DNA of 64,000 nucleotides from Atriophallophorus winterbourni (GCA_013407085.1 JACCGJ010000601.1:114104-178103); one strand, 5' to 3'; numbered from the stretch's first letter, positions 33,985-45,838 are shown. Translations and numbers: made by a program. Notes: generated by a model not told the origin, from the letters alone.

Positions 33985-34690
33985 GGGAACATTTACTTGT
34001 CAAGTTCAGCCTTGAACATGTTCAGGCTTGATGCGCAAATGATATGTGGAGGCAGAGAGTTCCATAGAATACAAACTCGGACAGCAGAGAAAAACCTTCG
34101 ACAATTTGATCTGGAGTGTGGAATAATTAACTTGTATCCATGTGATCTGCTACCACGTGCTTCTTGCCGATGAAACAGGTGTTCAAGTGGGTGATCCATT
34201 GTATGCAGATTGTTGAACACCAGGATCAAGTCACCCATGACACGACGGTACGAAAAGTCAAAGAGGTTCAGAGATGCAATCCTCTCCTCGTATGGCCTGT
34301 TGTATAGCCCGGTCACCAGTTTTGTCGCGCGATGGTATGCAAGTTGCAGCAAGGTGATGTCCTTTTGTAACCATGGGGGACCATGATTGAACAGCATACT
34401 CCATTGTTGGTCTGATACACGTGTTAATTATCCGTGGGAGTATCTGCTTTGTGAAACTACCGAAGATCCTTCTTAGCAATGCTAAGCTTGGACAGGACTT
34501 TTTGTATGCAAAAGAACAATGCCGTGAAGACTTCAAGCTACTGCTAATGCACACATCCAGGTCTTTCTCTTCCGTAACCCATGAAAGTTGCTGAGATCCC
34601 AGGGAGTATGTGAATTCGAATGATTTACCGACGTTTAACACTTCACATTCTTGGATGTTGGATGATAGGAAGTTTCGCAAGGACCACGTA
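33985..34690 (-). pseudogene. CR1-like LINE C-terminal fragment
   Basis: Two minus frames joined by a frameshift near 34390: 34680-34258 (VLNVGKSFEFTYSLGSQQLS, then LLRRIFGSFTKQILPRIINT and IRPTMEYAVQSWSP) and 34397-33993 (WLQKDITLLQLAYHRATKLV ... FFSAVRVCILWNSLPP). This is the same C-terminal region as 29010-29990 but a different subfamily. It includes the usual 'F..R....WN.LP' ending. Confidence 0.85.
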
Positions 34691-34949
34691 TGAAGTTTGT
34701 CAATTTTTAATTACGATAGTTTTCAGCACTTCAAAATTTGGCGTCAATCAATTGAGCATTGATTGATTGCTCATGAGGAATTAGCAAATTTTGAGATTGA
34801 TGGAGAGATTGGAATACATGATGAATTTGTATTTTTCGTTCAAGCTTATGTGTGAGATCACATGCTGTTGAAAAGAGTGAGTCGTAGTAGTCATACCAAT
34901 GTGTGATTTCAGGTTCACATCTTGGTAACCGTTCCCCCAATATTTTAAG

Positions 34950-35131
34950 TTGTTCGGGTCCTTATCGTACAACCTCTACCTGATAAGTTCATGCAATACG
35001 AAGATTTGGAAAAGAGTAGAAAACTTGTTTTTTTCAACTCTCCACTATTTCAAATCGTGTGAATCTTGGTCATGCTGTTCCTACTTTTACCGATGAGTGC
35101 AAACAGCATGAAACTGGTCAAAATTGTCCAT
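34950..35131 (+). repeat. Decayed family A hammerhead units
   Basis: Two remnants about 105 bp apart: CTCTACCTGATAAG near 34975, and CCGATGAGTGCAAACAGCAT-GAAAC-TGGTC at 35089-35120. In the second, stem II and GAAAC are kept but C3 and stem I changed. Confidence 0.55.
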
Positions 35132-35659
35132 ATGAGTTAGACACCGGTGAATGACTTCGCTCTAATGTTTACCTGCGAAACTAGTAGTGATACGGGATTG
35201 CGACTTCCATCTTGTAACATTTCGGGACTTGAAGTTTCAACACCGGAAGATTTACTACTCATTGAATCAAGGCTCTTGGTTAGAACTCACCGCTACGGCA
35301 CTACGCACCTCTCACATAAAAGATCCTGTTATATCAAAGTCCAGCCTATTCGAGATGACACTACCCGGAGTTCACAAAGCCATTCCCAATACACATTATC
35401 TTGTGATTACCTCACTGATTTTGTCAACAGCAAATCGCATCCCTCCCCTCGATCGTAACCTCGTGTATTGACCTCTTCAAAAATAATTCTCGCACATAAT
35501 TAAATTTCCCTTTACCGTTGTATTTCTTATCTGAGCAATAAGCTGATATTGCCGGAACTGAGATCTATTGATTTAATACGACATGATGAATTCCGCGCAA
35601 TAGGTCTCAACACTGTCGCATTGATTTTGGTGCTCACATTCATTTCACTTACACAAAAT

Positions 35660-35885
35660 AAACCAGTTCCTGGCTGTTTGCCGTCATCAGTGGAGAGAGT
35701 AAGATTAGTTTCAGTGAGCCTAGCAACATTTGATCAGTGGTAAACAAAGTTATACTTGAATGACACTGTTACATAGGGTTCGTACAACGAACCATGATGG
35801 TCAAACACAGAATCACAAAGTGATTCGTGGTCAAGCGCTCAAGGCGCTTATGGATGACCAAAGTAAAGTGTTGCTGTGCATTTTA
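35660..35885 (-). mobile_element. Family B hammerhead-repeat unit, single, decayed
   Basis: About one unit long. Minus strand: CTGATGA, CGGCAAACAGCCA, then GGAAC in place of GAAAC. The body keeps three hairpins: AGCGC-CTTGA-GCGCT, GAATCAC-TTT-GTGATTC and GGTTCGT-TGT-ACGAACC. The unit starts and ends at the ribozyme side, consistent with insertion of one circular monomer. Confidence 0.65.
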
Positions 35886-36215
35886 TTAAATCCGTTATTT
35901 TAAAAGCTGGAGATGAACTTGAGCAATTCATTCATGTCATACAGCACACCGAGTGAGAGAAAACTGCACACTTTTGACTTGTATACAAATAACAAGTCAG
36001 TGACATTTCTAGTCATATCTGCTTTGTTCTTCTGGCTAGTACTTTGTTTTGTCTAAACTGTCAGATTCTGTCAAACGCCATCTGCTTGTTATGACTATTT
36101 ATACATTTTTTTCATTCGCTCAGAGGTGACTAACTTGCGCACCCAAATGTTGATGTCAAGATTTATAAACCAAATTTTGTTTTGACGTGCTGGATATTAT
36201 TTATTACGAATTCAT

Positions 36216-36311
36216 GTATGAAAACACAAGCCTGATCCAGGCAAAGTGCCGCACAGTCACAGACTGCACGTGGGCTAAGATACTGTCAGGTTACCCAGGC
36301 CTAGACAGATA
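36216..36311 (+). repeat. About 100-bp three-hairpin repeat, copy 4
   Basis: Hairpin 2 has the loop ACA in place of AGA with the CAGTC/GACTG stem unchanged. Hairpins 1 and 3 are intact. Lies between VAT-1 exons 2 and 3. Confidence 0.8.
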
Positions 36312-37017
36312 TTGAAAAGGAAAATAGCAGTTGAATAATAATGCGGTTCAGGTACGGGATTGTATTGGATGGGTATTCCTCGAACTAGGGTGGTTAATTG
36401 TTTACGTTTGGCCACCAAACCAAATGCAGAACTCGTCACATTCGGAAGTTTCTCGAAGCGTGGTATTCGATACACCAGTCAATCAATGAGCACATCCAAT
36501 TGGATAGGATCTACGGACCAATGAGGACACGCCAACAACGATGACATGCAACAATACCAGCCAAACACAACAAATGAGGTGGCGAACAGCCTATCAACTG
36601 TCGATTTGCTTTGAAACAATTTTCACTGGTGATGTCAACTTGTATGATTACGAAAAGTCCACAATAAAATATCATCGCTCGGATAGGAACAATTAACTAC
36701 AATATTCACTCAAATTCGTGGTCTGTATTTCTAGACACGAAGAATTCCATGGAAACTTGAATCCGCTCAGCCACCACACAAATACATGCTCCAGAGTTCG
36801 AAGAGCTTTCTTACACATGTTTAGAATCTTTGTGATATCTTTTCTGGTTTATCGACACATAATCCGCAGTTTGATAACTTCTGAAGAATGCAGAATACGT
36901 TCAAATGTATTTATTTAACAGGAGAGATATGCCATTGAGTTTAAAAACGTCAATCTTTCCGTAGTTGAGTATCGCTGAATTGCTCGAGATGTCCTGGCGC
37001 ATAAGACGTAAAAGACA

Positions 37018-37473
37018 CTAAATTGCTGGTGGTGTGACGCCTTGAGCATATTGAAAATGTATAGTGTATAACTGGTAGAAAAACGAAGGTACAACCTTGA
37101 ACGTCCCATCATCAAAGCACATCTTGCTAAGAGACTGTGCACCAACCAGGCTTCGATCAATAAAGATAAAAAATCTTGCATCGTCACTAAGGTCTTTAGA
37201 ATCATAAAGCAAGTAATCTCTGCATATATTTGGAACATCAAACATGGCGTCACTTCGGAGGGACGGGAGAGTGCATGTTGGGTCTTTCATTCTTATACTG
37301 TTTTGATGTACGTTGAGTGTTTGCGAGATAGCACTTTTTTGAGGTAATGACATTAGAGTGCCTAATGACAGATCGTGACAGTCCGTGGGGCAGAGGGGGT
37401 TGCATTCATTTCTAACATTTTTTCCTTCATGTTGGCCACCGCATTCTTCGCCAAAACTTTTTCTTTGTTGCAC
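37018..37473 (-). pseudogene. MULE-type transposase fragment
   Basis: A 151-codon frame ending with DDARFFIFIDRSLVGAQSLS then MCFDDGTFKVVPSFFYQLYT and IHFQYAQGV. The DGTF...P..F.Q.YTIH pattern is the start of the MULE transposase domain, with the first catalytic Asp in DGTF. Upstream, a Cys/Gln-rich N-terminus and PSLRSDAMFDVPN fit the linker. The frame ends early (TAA after TPPAI) and the remaining catalytic residues are absent. Could be a Mutator-like (Phantom-type) element or a domesticated relative. Confidence 0.75.
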
Positions 37474-37854
37474 TCGTGATTGTGAAGTGAGAAATTAAGT
37501 ACGATATCATCTCGCCCTACACTTGTGTGTGTAACAAACTTACTACATCTCTAATTTATATTGCCATTATTTGATTGCTTCTCGAACTAAAACTCGTTTC
37601 CGATGTAAATTAATGTCCTTCGACCTTTGCTACTTGTACCATATTCAAGAGTCATTGCACACATTTAAATAACTTCTGATCTTAAATCTTATCGTAAATA
37701 CCTTCACTGGGGATTAATTGTCTTGCGATTAAATGACCGGACACCATCTTTTCTATGATAGACAATCATAACGTGTCCTTCTATTAGTTTCACGAATTAC
37801 ATAGTACTTGCATCACCCGCTATAAATGCCTTTTGCATTTTTTGTTCAATTCAG

Positions 37855-38124
37855 GTGAATGACCGTGTGGTGATTGTTACAGAACACAACGCTTGGGCCG
37901 AAGTCTTCTACGCTCCGGTGATGAAACCCGTCCAGCACGCAGAAGGCAAGGTTGACTCCGAGGAGAACGTACGCACAATGATACTTCCATGGCCAGAAAA
38001 ATTATCCGCCTCGCAGGCATCAATAATGCCATACGCGTATCTACCGGCATATTTTCTCGTACATCATGTGGCTTGCATCAAGTCTGCAAACGTGGTACTT
38101 GTTCACTCGGCAGGAGGTGGTGTG
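37855..38124 (+). CDS. VAT1: VAT-1-like exon 3
   Basis: 270 bp, 90 codons, phase 0 at both ends (acceptor ttgttcaattcag, donor GTG/gtaaga). Reads VNDRVVIVTEHNAWAEVFYA, then the family's SASQASIMPYAYLPAYFLVH and NVVLVHSAGGGV, the first half of the NADP-binding glycine motif. An insertion-like charged segment (KPVQHAEGKVDSEENVRTM) lies between the GroES-like and Rossmann parts. Confidence 0.9.
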
Positions 38125-38807
38125 GTAAGAAGGAACGATTGTTTGAACCATGTGATGTCATTGTCGGTTTCTGTCGATTCCAATGAGCTGCACGACAAAA
38201 CGTCTTTGGCAATTGCGGAATGTTACATTATAAAAATGTTGTGTAGGACATTTTAACAGAAATTTGATGGCAATCTTTTAGAGCTGATTTAAATCGAGTT
38301 TTCTCCTGTGAAACAAAAATGTCATCATAATGATGTTCATAGTCAGGAGAAGTAAAATGACAACTCACCTCACCTCTAAGAAGAACTTAATAGGAATTAC
38401 AGTGTCTCAAGTCATGTTAGCATTACCAGGATCGGTGGTATATTTGCCTAATACAGTGTGTGTAATCACATCAATCTAATTTAAGCGTATCTATGGTTGA
38501 ACAAGCGCTACCGTTTAAGCGATATTAAGTTATCTATTGTAGTTTTCTTAATTCGCGGTAGTTACATTGTTTGGCGCCCGTGTAAGATTCAAGAGTTTAT
38601 AATTGGTACACAATCATTTATCATATAAAATTGTAAAAAAAAACCGTTGGATAATTTTAGCTCGAACAAACTGCTCAATCCAATCTGCACACACAAATGT
38701 AGATTGGGTTAAACTTATGTGCTTCAACAAAAAACAGTTTCTTCAGGTATTTGCATTTGTGTACCATTCCTTCACTGTTTCAAGCGCATGCGGATCCTGA
38801 TCTTACT

Positions 38808-38851
38808 GTCCCTACCTGATAAGTGCAAACAGCACGAAACCGGTTGTGGGG
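38808..38851 (+). ncRNA. Family A hammerhead ribozyme, one core change
   Basis: CCCTAC - CTGATAA - GTGC AAACA GCAC - GAAA - CCGGTT - GTGGGG. Stem II is perfect (4 bp) and stem I pairs (one G-T). G8 is A, which should weaken or stop cleavage. Confidence 0.75.
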
Positions 38852-39041
38852 TTTGTGTGTATCGGATGGAAATACACACAAATGATTTTTGTGTTCAATG
38901 TCATGGGTTCAAACTCAGTCTACATGAGTGTGGGCTCGTGTGATTGAACAGTTTGGTCTTACCAACCTAATCCCACAGTGGCATATAAGCGCAAACTTTG
39001 TTTACCATTTTTCCAGGGAATTCGCATGCTGTACCTTCTCT

Positions 39042-39083
39042 GCCTACCTAATGAGTGCGAACAGCACGAAACCGGTCGTGGGG
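39042..39083 (+). ncRNA. Family A hammerhead ribozyme, one core change
   Basis: GCCTAC - CTAATGA - GTGC GAACA GCAC - GAAA - CCGGTC - GTGGGG. Stem II is perfect; G5 is A. Second ribozyme of the dimer. Confidence 0.75.
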
Positions 39084-39221
39084 TGTGTGCGTGTGATGGA
39101 AATGCTTGCGGATGAATATTTTCGTTCAATTGTCATACGTTTGAATATGATTTCTGAATTTGATCGACACATAATGTTGTCAGTTTAAATCAACATCGAT
39201 GACGTTACATTCTCCCAACAG

Positions 39222-39364
39222 GGTTCGGCGATTTTGCAGTTGGTTAAAACGCTTCACGACGTCAAGGTGATTGGCATCGCTTCTGAAATCAAACACGAGA
39301 AAGTGAAGAGTTTGTGTGAACATTTGTTTAAACCGGATCAAGATTATTGCGCGGAAATCAAAAA
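39222..39364 (+). CDS. VAT1: VAT-1-like exon 4
   Basis: 143 bp from acceptor ttctcccaacag to donor AAA/gttagt, phase 0 to phase 2. It completes the nucleotide-binding motif (GSAILQLVKTLHDVKVIGIA) and continues to KSLCEHLFKPDQDY. The GT donor gttagt is weaker than the others. The residue pattern VIG.AS.IK fits the second Rossmann strand. Confidence 0.85.
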
Positions 39365-40665
39365 GTTAGTTTGCTGTTTTGTAATTGTTGAATTGAAAAA
39401 CCTTTTTGTTTTTTGAACAAGAAACGGTAAGATTACATATTGGAAACAAACGAAGCGCTTTCTAACATCATTTATTTTTAATTTTCCGTCTATAAAACTA
39501 TTCATCAGTGGACCACATTATCAACATCGCCGCTGTGGAGTATCGGGTACATCAGACAGTAACGGTGTTGTTTCTGAAAACCCTAAGCGCTTCACAGCAA
39601 AATACACATATCGTATGCCTTCATGGAATTACGAGCTCCACCTGCCCTAAGCAAGCTAGTTTTGAGGCGACAGTCATTCTCCTTCGCGCCTTCTCCTGTC
39701 AGTAGAAGCAGTTCCGCCGGGTCACACAGGACCACGCATGCAGTCCAGGTGAAGGACTTGGTTGCCATAGGCTATATGAGACGCGCGCCATTAGAGAATT
39801 TTTGGAATTAGGTGCTTATCCCCAAAACCGATTCGACCGTGACAACCTTGGAACTTTCTGTATCCGTAGTAGTGTGAAAAATGGTCTACAATGCGAAGCT
39901 GTTAACAAAAATCCCACTTGGATGCTAAGCACGTGGGAAGGTGAATATTCGGACGTTTTTCGCAAAGTGGTTTCTCGCTCATGACGAACACATATTTAAA
40001 TCAGGTTCTAGGTTATCCTTCCAAGTCTAGACACTCTCAATCAAGAAAGATATTTTGCTTCTCGAACTTATTTTATCATAAAACTTCTAAGCATGTTCAT
40101 GGTTTTGAAAATGTGCGATATGACGAGCGCATCATTTGAAGCCGATCTTACAATGATGAACGCAATGTTTTTTTAGTTCTTGTGTACAAAGTTATTGCAA
40201 ACTTTTTCTGTTCCTTGGATAACTTATTCCAACTTTGAACCTCTAGCAGCATACATAGTCATTTATAGTCGAAAGATGGAATAAATTGGACCGTATGACT
40301 GAGATATTTCGTTAATATTTTGAGGCAAATTAAGGGTTAGCGCTCACATGGTTGTAAATTTTCAGATGACTGTAGCCTAGCTTTTGGAGTGTAACAAATT
40401 GGAGGGTAGGGAATTCAATACTACACACGCTCGCCCGGAATAATTATACCTGCGAGAGTTTCATTTAGAATGTAATTTCCATCTTCAACTTTGTGGTTAT
40501 TGTAAAGTTAACTGCTTTCAAACCACAAACCTTCAATCAGGAATCGTGTATGCATTGTATAATTTGATGAAATTCTACAAAATGTCGACATTCATTGTAT
40601 CAATAACCATAATAATTTTAGGATGAAAGTTCAATTAATCTTGTCGATCATTGAAACGCATTTAG

Positions 40666-40769
40666 ATTGTATCCCAACGGTGTGGACATTATCTTGGACT
40701 GCCTGGGAGGAGAGGATACAAATAAAATGTACCCATTGCTAAAACCACTCGGGACTTATGTGTTGTATG
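40666..40769 (+). CDS. VAT1: VAT-1-like exon 5
   Basis: 104 bp from acceptor aaacgcatttag to donor TATG/gtgagt. Phase 2 to phase 1. It encodes LYPNGVDIILDCLGGEDTNK then LLKPLGTYVLYG, the conserved 'GVDI..D.LGG......LLKP.G..V.YG' of the family. Phase 1 at the end requires an exon of length 2 modulo 3 before the 43191 exon, which starts phase 0; this exon was not found. Confidence 0.85.
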
Positions 40770-40959
40770 GTGAGTTCTATTGTGGTTTCCCAGAATGTAT
40801 CGGAGATAACTTGCATTATTTAAAACGAGGAATCTTGAGCTCTAACCCCATAATTTTGGTAAAGAAATAATACCGGTCCCTTTCAGGCTGGTGTTAAACG
40901 GAGTAATTCACACGCCACTTGAGGGAGGACTCTTGGATTTAAAATAATCAGAAAACAAA

Positions 40960-41720
40960 ACAAGTTAAGCTAAATGTCTTCACCTGATGACGGCAAACAG
41001 ACGGAAACCGGTTTTGGTGTGTAAGTGGTTTGAAGCTAAACGTTGTTTTGTGAACTTTCAGAAAAGGTCAACCAGATTCTGGTAGTTTTTAACTATGGGA
41101 TCAATTTTACACCGTTTTTCAGAATAAAGCACATCTTTTTTAAAATAAATACCACAATGGTGTTTATCACTAGATTCTTCGGAATCACTTTGTGATTCTG
41201 TATTTGGATAACGATGTTCTGTGGAAGAATCCTTAGACCTATGTTTACTAATATAACACTCTTTCAAGTCTGATTGAAGCTTATTTTACTGTCTTATCCT
41301 GATGACCGCAAACAGCCAGGAACCAGTTTCGATGTGCAAGAACCAATAATTTAGGCATAAACTATATTGGACATTTATAAGCGCCTTGAGTGCTTGATCA
41401 AGAATCACATTGTGATTGTGTATTTGAAAATCGTGGTTCTTTGTAAGAACCCTATGCAACAGTGGCATTCAAGTAAAACCATATTGTCCGGTTCACCACT
41501 GTTTCAAGGCAAACTAAACCTGATCTTACTGTTTCCATCTCGTGACGGCAAACAGCCATGAACCGCTAGTGGTGTGTTATGGATAGAGATGTGAGCACCA
41601 AAATATATTGGTCATTTATAAGCGCCCTGAATGCTTGACCAAGAATCACATTGTATTTTCTGTATTTTAATTTCGTGGTTTTTTTTAGTAACCTACTTGA
41701 CAGTGGCCATGTATTCCAAA
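40960..41720 (+). mobile_element. Array of decayed family B hammerhead units
   Basis: Cores at 40984 (CTGATGA with GAAAC, stem II ends in G), 41299 (CTGATGA, GGAAC) and 41539 (CTCGTGA, TGAAC). The last two are 240 bp apart. The usual hairpins and gtgagcac... text occur between them, partly decayed. Confidence 0.65.
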
Positions 41721-43105
41721 TTGTTTAGTCAAATATCCTCACCTTGCAGGGAATTCCAGTTTGGTAACGGGTGAAAGAAAAAACTTGATCAGCGTTGCGA
41801 AAAATGTAAGTTTGCATTCAAACGTTACCTCATACTTCTGTGGGATTGTGACGAAATCTGTTGTTCTAACTGGTCTAAGTCTCGTGTGATGGCGAGCATA
41901 AATGCAACAGTTTTCATGACACTTGTTACTGCGCATTTTGTGGGATTTTTAAAATGCGTATACAATAACAATTGCTTCATTTTCGATTTGTCTATCATTT
42001 TGCGATCGATCTCCTTTTTGTACCATATACGAACTGGTGGGCAATAACTCTTCCGTAGCAAGTAGCGTCTGTAGTCAGAAGTTTCTCCAATTTTTGATTT
42101 TATTGATATTATTTACATTTTGGAAGGTGTCTAGGCCTTCTCGGCAGATCACATGTCTAAATACAAGATCAGTTAAACACTCCAGAAAGATGTCTACTGC
42201 AATATTGCCTCTGAAAATGGTTTATAACCATATCGCCAAAAGGTAACAAGCCTCTGCGAATGCTAATCTCTTAGACCCAAAGAGAGAGAGGGGGCGAGAG
42301 AGGGTCAAGCCACCGGCAGCTAGTTAAAAAGTCAAAGTCTCTATCTACTTGAGCCAAGTATGACAACCCTTACCACGATATCATCCTGAGTCATGAGTGA
42401 CCAACAAAACTGCGTTAAGTTGCGATAGTTACCCATTCGCAATACGTGGCCTAACCAACGAAATTCATGCATATTAACTTGTTTTTCGTTATCTACGTTG
42501 CTGCCAGAGTTTTTATAACGGATAGTTGAGTGCTTCTGTGTTAAGATAAATGGAAAACCAGTACATATTTTTTTCAATGATTCGGTATATTTTCATACTT
42601 TTAAAATGCAATCTTTAAAGTGTTCTCAAATGTTCATAACGAAATCAGGTTTTCTTAGAGGGTAGCTTAAAGCTTTTTTGTTAACAATGCCTAATTTTTT
42701 TAGAAACACAGTGTGCGTCAAATGAGATATTTTAGCTCGCATAAACTTTAGTAGATTCCTAATTACAGAAAGTAAAAAGTATATATGTCTGCAAGGTTTT
42801 TGTTACTTCTCGACAATGATGAACACTAGCATTCCCAATTTTTCAGAAAATGAATATTCTTTGAAACAAAATGAGGTTAATCTCATATCTCTCATTAATG
42901 CCTCTTTATGCCGTCTCTACGTTACAAAAGCCTAATAAAACACCATAAAATCCAAAAATATCTCGTTGTTTAACATAAGAATTGTTTTCAAATCACCAAC
43001 ACCAGATGTTCAAATTGAACTCCGCGCCAAGTAATTTACTTCATATTAAAACACCTATTTTAAACAACTAACAATTCAATCACACTTGAATAATAAAAAA
43101 ACATT

Positions 43106-43165
43106 TCAGCCAGAAACCAGTAGTGGAATGTAAGTGTGGGGTATGTGAGCAACACATTACTTTGA
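43106..43165 (+). repeat. Truncated family B hammerhead repeat beside a VAT-1 splice site
   Basis: Begins inside the ribozyme (CAGCCAGAAACCAGTAGTGG) and keeps the gtgagcaacacattac text. It ends about 25 bp before the acceptor of the 43191 exon. The left-arm copy lies at 27395-27450. Confidence 0.6.
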
Positions 43166-43190
43166 TAATTCATTCTTTTATTTTCCTCAG

Positions 43191-43400
43191 TGGTTCCATA
43201 CCGAGCGTCTGCATCCGTTGCGAATTCAAGAGGAGAACCGCATCATTGCGGGGTTTTGTTTAAATTCACTCGTTTTCGACCGCGCCAATACAAACTCGTT
43301 CAGTGAGCACATGGTTCGACAGGCCTGGACCGGGTTGTTGAAACAAATCGATGAGGGTTCCATCGACCCATGGGTAGACACCGAATGGGGATTCGAGCAG
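43191..43400 (+). CDS. VAT1: VAT-1-like 70-codon exon with GC donor
   Basis: 210 bp, phase 0 at both ends, acceptor ttttcctcag. Reads WFHTERLHPLRIQEENRIIA then GFCLNSLVF and WTGLLKQIDEGSIDPWVDTE, matching the 'NP..L...N..I.GF.L..L' and 'G.IKP..D..W.FE' parts of VAT-1 proteins. The donor is CAG/gcaagt, a GC-AG intron, kept in the antisense copy too. Without it the frame reads only four more codons to a TGA. Confidence 0.88.
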
Positions 43401-44723
43401 GCAAGTGGGGGTTGAGGCGAATTTCCAGACAAACGATAATGAATGAATGAATGAATGAATGCTTTCCCATGACGAACTAGTTAAACCAATCGCGTGCTTG
43501 ACGTGTTTCTCGCATGCAAATTGCACAGCTGAATGGATAATTTGACGGAAAGTCGTATAGACTCGTTCACGACCAATTTGCGGTTTTATGTTTTTATATT
43601 TGAATGGAATGTTTGCTTGTTTGATAAGTGGATTGATTGTAGAATATACGCTCGAAACGAATACTATACTATCTCAGTTGACTCCAATACGATTAAATTT
43701 GAATAAGAAACTCGACGTTTATAGTAGACCACGCTATCAATATAAAGATGTTTATAAAATATACATGCAATCATTCCACATTGGTCATACAAGCTGGAAA
43801 GAAAATGCTTTCGACCCCCATTATCCTTGAGCTGAAATTAGGCAGTGGCATTTGATAATGCCCGAATTAACTCACGTCAAAACCGAACTGTTCGACAGTG
43901 TTTCAAATAACCAAACTATAGGAACAAACTTTCCCGCAGTTTTCACAGCGATAGACAGTATTCGTTTGCAAGCTGATTGTCTGATCTACGTTGAGCAGTA
44001 TCAACGTTTCTCCGGCTTCGAGATGATGTTTTACAAGGTGTGTTCAAAGTGAGCGGAATGCTGTAGAGTATAAAATAATCCATGTTCAGTATTCACTTAA
44101 TAAGAGTGATAATAAATTAAGTTATTACGAGGCTAATTGCTCTCACAACGAAAATGCTGAACTACTTTGGTCGATACGTATCATGTATTATCATCGCAAG
44201 TGTTCAATAATCTCATTGTGCCTAGCATTTTCACAGGAACAAGCAGTCTGGTTCGAAAAGAACGATCTATTTAACAGCGCTCAAACTGATAAACAAGTTA
44301 TCCACTGTTAACTAACGACAGCAATATCTGTTTATCATCAGCACGAACATTCTGCTTCTCAGTGTGTCACCAATGTGAAAATTCAAGAGCACGTTCTTTC
44401 AAGCTTATAGTCATTCATCTGTAAAATGCTTTCTCGGAGATATACTTCCTAGTTTAGACTCAGCATGAACCATTAGAATACGACCATTTTCCATTCTATA
44501 AATATGGTTCACCAGCTATGGCAGTGATGTTACTGTGATATCAAATATTTATGCTAGTCTGTTTCCAGATATATGGTAATCAAAGCCATTAAATATGCCT
44601 TATTTTCTATAAAAAAAATCTATTCAAAATAAAAAAGTTGTACATTTTGAGAAACTGAATATATGCCCATCTTAGAAAGTTAATGCATTTGCTAAACAAC
44701 GTGCAATTATCTTTTTACCGCAG

Positions 44724-44801
44724 TATAAGGAAGCCATGGGCCGTCTGCACGAACGCAAGAATATTGGAAAAGTTGTGTTCCTCCCAAAATTGAAAGAAAA
44801 G
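44724..44801 (+). CDS. VAT1: VAT-1-like last recognised exon
   Basis: 78 bp, 26 codons, acceptor tttttaccgcag, donor AAG/gtatgt. YKEAMGRLHERKNIGKVVFL is the C-terminal 'A...M....N.GK..L.P' motif that closes the substrate and NADP fold. A good donor means at least one more short exon should follow. None was recognised in the following 8 kb. Confidence 0.85.
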
Positions 44802-44861
44802 GTATGTTGCATCAAACAACGATACTCATTCGTATACATTTCCAATACACACACATAGACA

Positions 44862-44905
44862 CCCCACGACCGGTTTCGTGCTGTTTCCATTCATTAGGTA
44901 GGGAC
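44862..44905 (-). ncRNA. Family A hammerhead ribozyme, mutated core (right arm)
   Basis: Mirror copy of 25665-25708: CCCTAC, CTAATGA, AAACA loop, GCAC-GAAAC, CGGTC-GTGGGG. G5 is A in both arms. Confidence 0.7.
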
Positions 44906-45838
44906 AGTAGGATCAGGATCCGCATGCGCTTGTATGCCACTGTTGAATTAATTGCACCACCAAACCGTACAATCACATTTGCGCAACCAGATGTAGATGA
45001 GGTTAAATTCATGGTCCTGAACAAAGATACTCATTTACTTGTTTATCCATCAAATAAACCCTTCTTCTGGCTTCGTGCTGTTTGCACTCATTTTGTGAGA
45101 CAGTAAAATCACGATTTGCATGTTATATTACCTTCTTATTGTAAATATTTTATATTCACTTTGAATTTTAGAGAGCCTTTGTTTGAGCAATTATATAAAT
45201 CGATTTTAAAAGTATTTTTCATTAGATTGTGTGTGCATTCTAGTATCAACCATTAGGGTACGTAAATGATGGAGTTTGTGTTACTCACGGATTCTTTCAA
45301 TCCTCAACTTAAATATAGGACTTAGAACTTGATCTGACGTGATCAGAGAAAGCAGCATGAAATTTGCCTTGGGTTGTTTAGCACGATAGTTCGGCAGGAC
45401 AGACGATAGATTCGAATAACTTGTTCCAGCTAAATACATGCATGTAACTAGCTCAGAAAATACGAATAATTCATTCAAGATCTTTGCTTCAATGCATAAA
45501 AATAAACTTCGCGTGATAATTTATTGCAAAGGCAGTCATGTCAAACAAAATACTGCCGTAATTAAAATTAAGCAGTCAACATTGTTTGTTAAATGTACAG
45601 AAAATTTCAAAAAGGATCAGGCTGCTTGCTGGCAGATTATCACTAGATCAAATAGAAGAATCAACCCTAAAGCATTTTATTGATAAATGAATGGAACATG
45701 AAATGGAAGAGCTTTCGACCACACATGCCAAGGAGCGTTTCTGATCTTAACGTTCAAATTTACTTATCAACTACTAATGAGTAGTCTCGAATTATAAATA
45801 ATATTGTAAAATCTGTTCGCATTTTATTGATGCATCAC

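Larger units (their letters stand above)
38753..39120 (+). mobile_element. Tandem dimer of family A hammerhead units
   Basis: Two ribozyme cores 232 bp apart (38816 and 39048) in head-to-tail repeats that both start near ...ttaccatt. The first unit contains an 11-bp perfect hairpin (TTTGTGTGTAT ... ATACACACAAA, 38851-38880), a B-box-like GGTTCAAACTC, the hairpin CATGAG...CTCGTG and TTGGT-CTT-ACCAA. A Pol III-like box with hammerheads recalls SM-alpha elements of schistosomes. Confidence 0.75.
16341..44801 (+). other. VAT1: VAT-1-like medium-chain reductase gene (span of recognised exons)
   Basis: Seven exons encode a protein matching synaptic vesicle membrane protein VAT-1 homologue: an N-terminal GroES-like fold (EACGINFLDIMLRQGL), an NAD(P)-binding Rossmann fold (HSAGGG-VGSAILQLVKTL across an exon joint; LDCLGGED) and a C-terminal segment (KNIGKVVFLP). 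The family is in the zinc-free quinone-oxidoreductase branch of the MDR superfamily; VAT-1 binds NADPH and is found on vesicle and mitochondrial membranes. One small exon between 40769 and 43191 and a possible last exon after 44801 were not found. Intron 1 contains the assembly gap. Phases agree at every other joint. Confidence 0.85.

Noticed and set aside
42183..42242. Candidate missing VAT-1 exon (peptide MSTAILPLKMVYNHIAKR, with a gtaaca donor)
   Set aside because: The end resembles the family (..AK.W), but the length between the ag at 42184 and the donor is a multiple of three, while phases require 2 modulo 3; either frame choice breaks one joint.
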